Assembly (NCBI GenBank): GCA_934675735.1 | Contig: CAKURR010000001.1 | Location: forward strand, 1 to 64,000 | Origin: an uncultured Clostridia bacterium | GTDB lineage: Bacteria > Bacillota > Clostridia > Christensenellales > Aristaeellaceae | Length of the DNA stretch: 64,000 nt | Direction of reading: 5' to 3' | Part shown: positions 1 to 6,877 of the stretch, piece by piece | Layout: every line of letters starts with the position of its first letter | Position numbering within the stretch: the stretch's first letter is position 1 | Program-made: the position numbers and the translations under genes | The notes under the pieces: model-generated | What the model was told of the DNA's origin: nothing | Database searches by the model: none | The model's input: only the letters and a program-made list of their open reading frames with translations

Positions 1-267
1 CTGCGCTCCATGGTCGGCACCATGTACGGCACCAAGGCTAAGGGCACCCGATACCTCGAAATGACCGAGGGCTATGTGCTCAAGATGGCGCTGGATAAGG
101 ACGATCAGGTCTGCGGCTACCAGTTCCTCTCTCTGGGCAAGATGATGGATGCCATCAAGAAGGGCATGTCCCCGAACGAAGCCTATGAGAAGAACATCGG
201 CACCTACGGCCGCTTCAAGGCCGAGGACGGCGCGGTGAAGTGGATCGACCCGCGGACGGATAAATAA
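1..267 (+). CDS. grdC: Glycine/sarcosine/betaine reductase component C, beta subunit (C-terminal fragment)
   Basis: The reading frame is open from the first base and ends at TAA 265-267, so only the last 89 or so residues are in the window. The tail (GYQFLSLGKMMDAIKKGMSPNEAYEKN and so on, in part) matches my knowledge of the GrdC C-terminus, and the next gene is clearly grdD, its usual partner. Component C takes the carboxymethyl-selenoether intermediate from components A and B and releases acetyl phosphate. The fragment carries no catalytic motif I can check, so the call rests on resemblance and on the neighbour. Confidence 0.8.
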   Translation: MRSMVGTMYGTKAKGTRYLEMTEGYVLKMALDKDDQVCGYQFLSLGKMMDAIKKGMSPNEAYEKNIGTYGRFKAEDGAVKWIDPRTDK

Positions 268-286
268 GAAGGAGGCGTGCGAAACA

Positions 287-1306
287 ATGGCTCTTTTTGA
301 AAACTATGAAGGTCGTATGCCTCAGCTCCAGCCGGTGCTTGACAAGTACGGCTTCAAGGACTTTGACGAGGTCAAGGCCTACACCAACTCCAAGGGCGTG
401 GACGCGTATTCCATCGTGGAGAGCACCCAGCCCATCTGCTTTGAGAACGTGAAGTGGGCCTACGAGCTGGGCGCCGCCATCGCGATGAAGGAAGGCGTTA
501 AGACCGCCGCCGAAGCCGCCAAGCGCATCGGCGAGGGCCTGCAGGCGTTCTGCATCCCCGGCTCCGTCGCCGACCAGCGCAAGGTCGGTCTCGGCCACGG
601 CAACCTGGGCGCGATGCTGCTGGATGAAAACACCGAGTGCTTCGCTTTCCTCGCGGGCCACGAGTCCTTCGCGGCTGCCGAAGGCGCGATTAAGATTGCG
701 CTGAACGCGAACAAGGTGCGCACCAAGCCGCTGCGCGTCATCCTCAATGGCCTGGGCAAGGACGCGGCGATGATTATCAGCCGCATCAACGGCTTCACCT
801 ACGTGCAGACCAAGTATGATTACCTCTCCGCCGACGTGAAAGAGGATCATGCTCTTTCCATCGTCAAGGAGATTGCCTACTCCAACGGCGAGCGCGCGAA
901 GGTGCGCTGCTACGGCGCGGACGACGTTCGCGAGGGCGTGGCCATCATGTGGCACGAGAACGCCGATGTCTCCATCACCGGCAACTCCACCAACCCGACG
1001 CGCTTCCAGCATCCGGTTGCGGGTACCTATAAGAAGGAGCGCCTCGAGGCCGGCAAGAAGTATTTCTCCGTCGCTTCCGGCGGCGGCACGGGCCGTACTC
1101 TGCATCCGGACAACATGGCCGCGGGCCCTGCCTCTTACGGCATGACCGATACCATGGGCCGCATGCACTCCGACGCGCAGTTTGCGGGCAGCTCTTCTGT
1201 TCCGGCGCACGTCGAGATGATGGGCTTCCTCGGCGCGGGCAACAACCCGATGGTCGGCATGACCGTCGCCGTTGCCGTCGCGGTGGAAGAGGCCATGAAG
1301 AAGTAA
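287..1306 (+). CDS. grdD: Glycine/sarcosine/betaine reductase component C, alpha subunit
   Basis: GrdD has a PlsX-like fold and, with GrdC, turns the protein-bound acetyl thioester into acetyl phosphate, giving ATP by substrate-level phosphorylation in Stickland fermentation. The protein is 339 residues. Family stretches visible include GGGTGRTLHPDN, MTDTMGRMHSDAQFAGSSS and the C-terminal GAGNNPMVGMT. Cys89, in the segment AFCIPGSVADQRKVGLGHGN, is the probable equivalent of the essential cysteine described for characterised GrdD. The ATG follows GAAGGAGG by about ten bases and lies 19 bases after grdC, so the two are one operon. The other grd genes would be upstream, outside the window. Confidence 0.92.
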   Translation: MALFENYEGRMPQLQPVLDKYGFKDFDEVKAYTNSKGVDAYSIVESTQPICFENVKWAYELGAAIAMKEGVKTAAEAAKRIGEGLQAFCIPGSVADQRKVGLGHGNLGAMLLDENTECFAFLAGHESFAAAEGAIKIALNANKVRTKPLRVILNGLGKDAAMIISRINGFTYVQTKYDYLSADVKEDHALSIVKEIAYSNGERAKVRCYGADDVREGVAIMWHENADVSITGNSTNPTRFQHPVAGTYKKERLEAGKKYFSVASGGGTGRTLHPDNMAAGPASYGMTDTMGRMHSDAQFAGSSSVPAHVEMMGFLGAGNNPMVGMTVAVAVAVEEAMKK

Positions 1307-1331
1307 GCCTTTTAACAGCAGTCATAACGGG

Positions 1332-1359
1332 AGACCGCCTCGGAAGGGGCGGTTTCTTT
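1332..1359 (+). terminator. Rho-independent terminator after grdD
   Basis: A GC-rich stem (AGACCGCC paired with GGCGGTTT) with a short loop is followed by TTTCTTTATAT, 26 bases beyond the grdD stop. It closes the glycine reductase operon. Confidence 0.75.
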
Positions 1360-1453
1360 ATATACTCTTTCCGTCAGCTTCCACAAAGAGGAAGGTCTTT
1401 ATCGCGGAAAAATTCGGATTTTAGCGGAAATACAGAGGGGGTAGGCGCATGGG

Positions 1454-1482
1454 TTGAACTCGAAAGGAAAATCTGATAAAAT
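1454..1482 (+). promoter_or_regulatory. Sigma-A-type promoter for the Nudix-miaA operon
   Basis: TTGAAC and TAAAAT are separated by exactly 17 bases, about 50 bases upstream of the Nudix gene and just after the grdD terminator. Confidence 0.6.
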
Positions 1483-1532
1483 AGAAAAAGCATAATCGTG
1501 GAATGAAGAAATAAGGAACTGCAAGCAAAGCG

Positions 1533-1922
1533 ATGAAAACGATAAAAGTAGCGGCTGCGGTGATTCGCAGGGCAGACAAGGTGTTTGCTGTTGCGCGCGG
1601 CTATGGCGAATTGAAGGGACTGTGGGAATTTCCCGGCGGAAAGATTGAGACGGGGGAAAGCTCACAGGAAGCCCTGAAAAGAGAAATCATGGAAGAGTTG
1701 AATACTGAAATCGAAGTCGGGGAGCTTATCGGCACCGTGGAATATGATTATCCCGCCTTCCATTTGTCGATGGATTGTTTTTTCTGTACAATCCTCCGCG
1801 GCAATCTCGAGTTGAAAGAGGCGCAGGAAGCAAGATGGCTGGCCAAAGACGAGCTGAGCAGCGTTCGGTGGGCGCCTGCCGACCAAACATTTATTGAGCA
1901 GCTGAAACGAAAGCTGGGCTGA
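1533..1922 (+). CDS. Nudix hydrolase, MutT-like (8-oxo-dGTP diphosphatase type)
   Basis: The 129-residue protein has a complete Nudix box: a Gly at the start of GKIETGES, then Glu, then REIMEEL (pattern G-x5-E-x7-REUxEExGU). The N-terminus (VAAAVIRR) and the FPGGK stretch are typical of small MutT/NudG enzymes that hydrolyse oxidised or non-canonical nucleoside triphosphates. The precise substrate cannot be read from sequence. It is the first gene of a short co-directional group with a phosphatase and miaA. The ribosome site before the ATG is weak (AAGGAACTGCAAG). Confidence 0.85.
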   Translation: MKTIKVAAAVIRRADKVFAVARGYGELKGLWEFPGGKIETGESSQEALKREIMEELNTEIEVGELIGTVEYDYPAFHLSMDCFFCTILRGNLELKEAQEARWLAKDELSSVRWAPADQTFIEQLKRKLG

Positions 1923-1977
1923 ACGCATGTCTGCCGAAGCCGATAAAACAGCGCGAATCATGATAGAAGGAGAAACG

Positions 1978-2460
1978 ATGAAGCGCATCCTTTTTGTCTG
2001 CCACGGCAACATCTGCCGCAGCCCGATGGCGGAATCTGTTTTTGCGGCAAAAATCCGAGAGCGCAAGCTCGAATGGGCGTATAGCGTGGATTCGGCGGCG
2101 GTCAGCTCGGAAGAAATCGGCAACCCCGTGCATGCGGGCACGCAGCGCGAGCTGACGCGGCACGGCCTGCCCGGAAGCGCCCACCGCGCGCGGCGGCTGA
2201 GGGCCGAGGATTACGCGCAATACGACCTGTTCATCGGCATGGACAGGGACAATCTGCGCCGCATGGAGCGCATCTTCGGCGGCGACGCGCAGCATAAAAT
2301 CGCGCTGCTGATGGCCTATACGGGCGAGCCGCTCGAGGTTGAGGACCCGTGGTATACCGACCGATACGACGTGGTTTACGACGAAATCGAAGCAGGCTGC
2401 GAGGCGCTGCTGAACGAATTGGAGCAAGAACGCAAAACAGAGGGGAAGCATCATGGATAA
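1978..2460 (+). CDS. Low-molecular-weight protein-tyrosine-phosphatase
   Basis: The signature C-x5-R loop is at the very N-terminus (VCHGNICRSPMAE), and the acid motif DPW, which supplies the general acid Asp, lies near the C-terminus (VEDPWYTD). The protein is 160 residues, normal for the family. The start was set at 1978 because AGAAGGAG precedes it at the right distance and the catalytic loop must sit a few residues in; an in-frame ATG at 1927 would add an unlikely leader. Known family members dephosphorylate tyrosine kinases or arginine-phosphorylated proteins; the target here is unknown. Its 3' end overlaps miaA by 8 bases. Confidence 0.88.
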   Translation: MKRILFVCHGNICRSPMAESVFAAKIRERKLEWAYSVDSAAVSSEEIGNPVHAGTQRELTRHGLPGSAHRARRLRAEDYAQYDLFIGMDRDNLRRMERIFGGDAQHKIALLMAYTGEPLEVEDPWYTDRYDVVYDEIEAGCEALLNELEQERKTEGKHHG

Positions 2461-3346
2461 ACCAAAGGTTGTGGCCGTCGTCGGCACAAACGCCTCCGGC
2501 AAGAGCGCGCTGGGCGTGCGGCTGGCAAAAACGTTTGACGGCGAAATTATTTCGGCCGATTCGCGGCAGGTCTTTCGCGGGCTGGATTTGGGCAGCGGCA
2601 AAATCACGGCGGAGGAAATGCAGGGCGTGCCGCATTACCTGATTGACGTGCGCGAGCCGGGCGAGTTTTTCTCGATGGCGGATTTTCAGAAGCTGAGCTA
2701 CGAAAAAATAGACGAAATCCGCGCGCGGGGGCATCTGCCGATGATTGTCGGCGGCACGGGGCTGTACGTCGATTCCGTGCTGGACGGCTATCTGCTTTCG
2801 GATAAAGAGCCGGATTTGGCCTATCGCGCCGAGCTGGAAAAGCTGACTACGCCCATGCTTTACGCGCAGCTCGTTTCGCTCGTGCCCGATGTGCAGGTGG
2901 AGCGCAACAACCGCAACCGCGTTATGCGCATGCTCGAACGCATCCACGACGGAGACGACGCCGTGCCTGCCAAGCAGGCGCGCTACGACAGCCTGCGCCT
3001 TGGCGTGAGTTGGCCGCGCGACGTGTTGGCGCGGCGCATCGACGAGCGCATCGACATGCGTCTTGAGCAGGGCATGATTGAAGAGGTGCAGCGCCTGATG
3101 GACGAAGGCGCAAGCGTGGATTTTCTGCTCGGGCTTGGGCTGGAGTATCGGTTCATCACGCAGTATCTCATCGGCGAAATTCCCGATAAGGACGAGATGC
3201 TCGCGCAGCTCGCTCACGCCATCAAGAAGTTCGCCAAGCGCCAGATGACCTGGTTCAGGCGCAATCCCGATATCGTCTGGCTGGATATGCAGGGCGACGC
3301 GTATGGGCAGGCGTGCGGCGAAATTGAGAAGTTTTTGAAAAAGTAA
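2453..3346 (+). CDS. miaA: tRNA dimethylallyltransferase
   Basis: MiaA transfers the dimethylallyl group to N6 of A37 in tRNAs that read UNN codons. The P-loop GTNASGKSAL is at residues 11-20, followed by the family motifs DSRQVFRGLDLGSGK, a DVxEP-like stretch (DVREPGEFFSMADF) and GGTGLYVDS. The length, 297 residues, is slightly short but normal. The ATG lies inside the 3' end of the phosphatase gene, so translation is probably coupled. hfq and mutL, frequent neighbours elsewhere, are not here. Confidence 0.95.
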   Translation: MDKPKVVAVVGTNASGKSALGVRLAKTFDGEIISADSRQVFRGLDLGSGKITAEEMQGVPHYLIDVREPGEFFSMADFQKLSYEKIDEIRARGHLPMIVGGTGLYVDSVLDGYLLSDKEPDLAYRAELEKLTTPMLYAQLVSLVPDVQVERNNRNRVMRMLERIHDGDDAVPAKQARYDSLRLGVSWPRDVLARRIDERIDMRLEQGMIEEVQRLMDEGASVDFLLGLGLEYRFITQYLIGEIPDKDEMLAQLAHAIKKFAKRQMTWFRRNPDIVWLDMQGDAYGQACGEIEKFLKK

Positions 3347-3376
3347 GAAAAAACTGAGATTCTTTTTACACAATCC

Positions 3377-3414
3377 GCTATCTTCCGTCCCATGCATCGG
3401 AAGGTAGCTTTTTC
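3377..3414 (+). terminator. Rho-independent terminator after miaA
   Basis: An imperfect stem (GCTATCTTCCG with CGGAAGGTAGC) ends in CTTTTTC. It lies 30 bases after the miaA stop. Confidence 0.75.
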
Positions 3415-3468
3415 TATACGGAGCCGAAGCCGATGCAGACTTTTTCCCGCGTCGTGCGTCTTAAAGGT

Positions 3469-3480
3469 GTATCGCGATAC
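3469..3480 (+). promoter_or_regulatory. Perfect 12-bp palindrome upstream of the ECF sigma gene
   Basis: GTATCGCGATAC is self-complementary and lies 20 bases before the sigma factor start, in the 5' untranslated region or at the promoter. It could be an operator, but no second copy was found nearby. I could not identify a convincing ECF-type promoter in the same gap. Confidence 0.3.
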
Positions 3481-3499
3481 GAAGGAAACGGAAGGAAGG

Positions 3500-3991
3500 A
3501 TGACGTTGGAGGAGAAACGACGGCGGGACGAGCGCTTCATCGAGGCGATTCGTCAAAACCGCGCGGGCATGTTTCGCGTGGCGCGGATGATGCTCCGCTC
3601 GGACAGCGACGCGGAAGAAGCCGTGGCGGATGCGACGGCCTGCGCCTACGCGCACATCCGCACGCTGCGCAGCTGGGAAGCCGTTCGGCCATGGCTGATG
3701 CGCATCACGGTCAACACGTGCCACAAGGTGCTCAGGCGGCGCAAGCGCGAGCTGCCCAGCGACGACGCGGCGCTGTTTGACAGGCCGATTGCGCCGCGCG
3801 AAGCGGAAAACATCTGGGAGCTGGTGGAGCGACTGGACGCGCTGTACAGCGTGCCGCTGGTGATGGCATACGCAGAGGGCATGAAGCTGGAGGAAATCGC
3901 CGCGGCGCTGCATGTGCCGAAGGGGACGGTTTCGGCGCGGATGACGCGCGGACGGCAGAAGCTGAAAACATGGATGGAGGAAGAGCAATGA
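3500..3991 (+). CDS. ECF (group IV) RNA polymerase sigma factor
   Basis: This 163-residue protein contains region 2 (AEEAVADATACAYAHIRTLRSW, in part, followed by RPWLMRITVNTCHKVLRRRKRE) and a C-terminal region 4 helix-turn-helix (MKLEEIAAALHVPKGTVSARMTRGRQKLK). The start at 3500 is preceded by GGAAGGAAGG; an upstream in-frame ATG at 3392 would lie inside the miaA terminator. The stop overlaps the next start as ATGA, so sigma factor and candidate anti-sigma factor are translationally coupled, the usual arrangement for an extracytoplasmic stress module. Confidence 0.9.
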   Translation: MTLEEKRRRDERFIEAIRQNRAGMFRVARMMLRSDSDAEEAVADATACAYAHIRTLRSWEAVRPWLMRITVNTCHKVLRRRKRELPSDDAALFDRPIAPREAENIWELVERLDALYSVPLVMAYAEGMKLEEIAAALHVPKGTVSARMTRGRQKLKTWMEEEQ

Positions 3992-4968
3992 CGGAGCGGG
4001 AATTGGAAGCAAGGCTGACCCACGAGCAGATTCCCCTGCCGAACGGATTTGACGCGCGGCAGGAAGCAGCGCTGTGTCGAGTAATGGCGCAGATGCGCGG
4101 CGTGGCGCATCGACCCAAACGGACATTGCTGCTGGCGGCGGCGCTGATGCTGCTGACGGGCGCGGCGTTTGCGGCAGGCGGGCGCGGGCTGGCGTTTTTC
4201 TGGCGGCAGGCATCGCCGGAGGCGGAGCGGCTTATCGAGCGGGGGATTGCGCAGTCCGGCGGTCGGCTGGATGCGGCGGAGTTTGTCGTTCGCGAAGCGG
4301 TGTTCGACGGAAGCACGCTGCAAGCGGTCGTCGTCGTTCGGGCGGAAAACGGCAGGCGCGCCGTGATGCTGGGGCAAAACGGCAACGTGAGCCGCGATGC
4401 GGTGCTCGTGGAGATTGGCGAAACGGGCGATGTGGCATGGGCGGAGGATGAGGACGGCGCGCTGCTGGTATACATCAGCCAAACGGTGCGCGACGCGGGC
4501 GAAACGCTGCATGTCGCGTGGCCGTGTTCGGCGGCTGTGGCGGACGCCGACGGCCTGCACTGGGCGAAACCGCAGACAGGCATGCTCGAATTTGATGTGC
4601 CGCGCGTGCAGTCGCAATCGTTTGCCATGCAGACGAGCGTCGGCTGGGCGGAGTGGCTGACGGTGACGGGCGTTCGGGTGAGCACAACGCCGCTCGGCAT
4701 GGCGCTGGAAATCGACTATCGGCCGAGCGCGCGGCTGGGCGAGGCCCTGCCGGAATTTGTCGTGGAGGATGACGAACGCGTCATCAATCGGCATGGGGAG
4801 CTTTCGCGCACGGGCGATGCGCAGACGGGCTATACCGTTTGCATGCAGACCGATTTGCCGAGCAGCCTGCCGCACGCGCTGACCTTGGGCGTGCGCGGGC
4901 TGGATGAAAGCATTCGGTTTGATTTTGACACGCAGACGGCGGCGATGACGAAAGGAGCAGAACAATGA
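3988..4968 (+). CDS. Probable membrane anti-sigma factor or ECF-associated protein (DUF4179-like)
   Basis: The 326-residue protein has a short cytoplasmic N-terminus (about 45 residues), one membrane segment (about residues 46-62, LLLAAALMLLTGAAFAAGG) and a long extracytoplasmic part. That topology, and the ATGA overlap with the sigma gene, fit an anti-sigma factor that holds the sigma factor at the membrane until a signal arrives. I see no ZAS motif (HxxxCxxC) in the N-terminus, so binding would use another interface. The outer region resembles DUF4179 and related proteins paired with ECF factors in Clostridia; this is inference from layout. Confidence 0.6.
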   Translation: MTERELEARLTHEQIPLPNGFDARQEAALCRVMAQMRGVAHRPKRTLLLAAALMLLTGAAFAAGGRGLAFFWRQASPEAERLIERGIAQSGGRLDAAEFVVREAVFDGSTLQAVVVVRAENGRRAVMLGQNGNVSRDAVLVEIGETGDVAWAEDEDGALLVYISQTVRDAGETLHVAWPCSAAVADADGLHWAKPQTGMLEFDVPRVQSQSFAMQTSVGWAEWLTVTGVRVSTTPLGMALEIDYRPSARLGEALPEFVVEDDERVINRHGELSRTGDAQTGYTVCMQTDLPSSLPHALTLGVRGLDESIRFDFDTQTAAMTKGAEQ

Positions 4969-6032
4969 AACGGGGAACGGCGCTGGTATGCGCATTTATA
5001 ATGCTGATGATGAACGCGGCGGCCGCGTCGGCGGAGCGGAACATCGTTTCGACGATTCGCGGCGCGGACTATGCGATATCGGTCGATGCGGATGTATACG
5101 GCGAAGGGACGAGCGGCTTGCAGGCCTATCGGGTGCAGACGCTCGATTGGGGGCGGAATCCGGAGACGCATTTCGACCTTTCGCTGTGGTTTGATGCAGA
5201 CGTGCCGACAGAAAAAGTGGACTTCGACTGCGCCGTTTTTTATCCGAAGGGCGACGAAACGCGGCTCGGAGAACGCGACGAAGCGAGGTTCAGCCCATAC
5301 GGCGTATCCTTTATGCGCGCGACGGATGCGCGGCTGACGTTTCCGCTTGATAAGTGGAATTACAGGCGCATGCAGGAAAATCCGAACGCCGTGCAGCTGC
5401 CGCAGGGCTTTGCCCTGACGGATGCGGCGGAAAGCATCCTGCCGATTGCGGAAGCGCTGGGCGTGGACGTGGAGCGCCGACCCGTTTTCGTCTCGGTCAT
5501 GACGTTGGCGGATTGGCAGGCCGAAACGCGGCAAAAGCTTGACCGCGGCGTTGCGCCGGACGAACGCGTTATAGAGGACTGGACGGCGGATGACGAAAGC
5601 GTTCAGCTGAATTTCAGGCAGCTTTTCCACGGCCTGCCCATGCTGGAAACGGACGCGCACATGCCCGGCATTCTCGAGTGGGAAACGTCGCTGACGATGG
5701 TCTCCGCCACGGTGAGCCGACGCGGCCTTGAGCGGCTGAATTTTCCGTTCGTCGCGGGTGAGGAAAAAGCCGTCGGCGCGCCGTTTTCCGCGATTTCGCC
5801 CGAAGAAGCGCTGGAGGCGTGTGAAAAAGCGGATTTGGGTTTGGACGGCTGGCAGAATCTCCGTGTTTCGCGCCTTGAACTGGGCTATGTCATGTTGGCG
5901 CAAAACCTCGCGCAAACCGAAATCGACGCGCGTCCCGCGTGGCTGATTCGCATTTGGGGCGAGATTTTCGGCGAAACAGAGAGCATCGCTGTCGCCGTGG
6001 ATGCGCAGACGGGCAATATACTGGCGATGTAA
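4965..6032 (+). CDS. Secreted protein of the ECF sigma operon (possibly DUF6034-like)
   Basis: A signal peptide (MKRGTALVCAFIMLMMNAAAASAE, cleavage near residue 23) precedes about 330 extracytoplasmic residues. The end, with RPAWLIRIWGEIF and a VDAQTGNILAM tail, has the look of a PepSY or YycI-like fold, where a hydrophobic strand is followed by an acidic D-x-x-T-G-x-I turn. It overlaps the upstream gene by ATGA, making a three-gene coupled unit. A role in sensing or regulating the anti-sigma factor is plausible but unproven. Confidence 0.5.
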   Translation: MKRGTALVCAFIMLMMNAAAASAERNIVSTIRGADYAISVDADVYGEGTSGLQAYRVQTLDWGRNPETHFDLSLWFDADVPTEKVDFDCAVFYPKGDETRLGERDEARFSPYGVSFMRATDARLTFPLDKWNYRRMQENPNAVQLPQGFALTDAAESILPIAEALGVDVERRPVFVSVMTLADWQAETRQKLDRGVAPDERVIEDWTADDESVQLNFRQLFHGLPMLETDAHMPGILEWETSLTMVSATVSRRGLERLNFPFVAGEEKAVGAPFSAISPEEALEACEKADLGLDGWQNLRVSRLELGYVMLAQNLAQTEIDARPAWLIRIWGEIFGETESIAVAVDAQTGNILAM

Positions 6033-6038
6033 ATCAGA

Positions 6039-6076
6039 AAACGCCCCGTTGGCTGCGAGCCAAACGGGGCGTTTTT
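6039..6076. terminator. Bidirectional terminator between convergent genes
   Basis: A strong stem (ACGCCCCGTTGGCT against AGCCAAACGGGGCGT, one bulged A) is flanked by A-runs on the left and TTTTT on the right, so it can stop transcripts from both the sigma operon and the minus-strand gene at 6089. Confidence 0.85.
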
Positions 6077-6088
6077 ATGCGGGAAAGA

Positions 6089-6640
6089 TTAACCTATCAA
6101 CATATCGATGACCTGAAAATACAGCGTATACAGCGCGCCGTAGCTGTCATAATCGAACTCGTCGGCGGCAATTGCGCCGGAGGTGGTGATGATAAACCCG
6201 TCATAAACCATCACATAGATGCAGTAGAGGTTGCCGTCCGCGCCCTTTCCGGCGGCGAGCAGCGGGCTGAAATCGGCATATTCATCATCCATCGCCATGA
6301 TGGCAGGCTCATTTGTGCCCGCGTAATTCTGGGCGTAGTAGTCGATCATCTCCTGCCGCGCGTCATCGGGCAGGGTCAGCATGGTGTAGCCTTCGTAATC
6401 CTCGGAATAGCCGATGTTGATGCCGAAGCCGCAGTCCTCGCGGCCGTTGAGCGCGAGGGTCAGCGCGACGTTGTCGTCGGTCTCGGTTTCGTCGGTCACG
6501 GTCATGTTTTCGGGGATGTAGATGGTCGTGTCCAGCGCGGCGATTGTGTAGGGCACCACGCCGATTTCTTCCGCAAAAGCGGCAGGCAGGCAGCCGAGCA
6601 GCAGCACGAGGGAGAGGAACAGAGCAAAGCATTTTTTCAT
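6089..6640 (-). CDS. Small secreted protein of unknown function
   Basis: The 183-residue protein starts with a clear signal peptide (MKKCFALFLSLVLLLGCLPAAFAE). The mature part is acidic and rich in Asp, Glu and Tyr, with alternating hydrophobic residues suggesting a small beta-rich domain. The start at 6640 follows TAGGAGGTATCCCC; an in-frame upstream ATG at 6703 would mask the signal peptide. The Cys at position 18 is followed by LPAAFA, so a type I cleavage after AFA is more likely than a lipobox. I do not recognise a family. Confidence 0.7.
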   Translation of the reverse strand: MKKCFALFLSLVLLLGCLPAAFAEEIGVVPYTIAALDTTIYIPENMTVTDETETDDNVALTLALNGREDCGFGINIGYSEDYEGYTMLTLPDDARQEMIDYYAQNYAGTNEPAIMAMDDEYADFSPLLAAGKGADGNLYCIYVMVYDGFIITTSGAIAADEFDYDSYGALYTLYFQVIDMLIG

Positions 6641-6733
6641 GGGGATACCTCCTAAATGTTTTTTATGGATAACAAATGTGAAGCCGGAAAACAAGGTCTG
6701 CATCGGATAAAAGGCAGTTCATCTCTAAATCCG

Positions 6734-6850
6734 TTTCAATCGTAGGACGCTTTGCGTCCTGCTCTGAAACTACGTTTTTATTGTAAATGGGTGACGATGG
6801 GGCGTTGCCCCAAATCCCACCAAGAACCTGAGGTTCTTGGATTTCCCACC
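6734..6850 (+). repeat. Double-hairpin dispersed repeat, copy 1
   Basis: Module one is an outer TTTCA/TGAAA stem (6734-6769) enclosing GGACGC-TTT-GCGTCC. Module two (6799-6840) is GGGGCGTTGCCCC, a spacer AAATCCCACC, and a hairpin made of AAGAACC and GGTTCTT. Related copies lie at 20312 and, inverted, at 56581 and 39033. The element fills the gap between two minus-strand secreted-protein genes. Confidence 0.7.
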
Positions 6851-6877
6851 TTTGATTTGCCGAGTCCTAACGCATCC

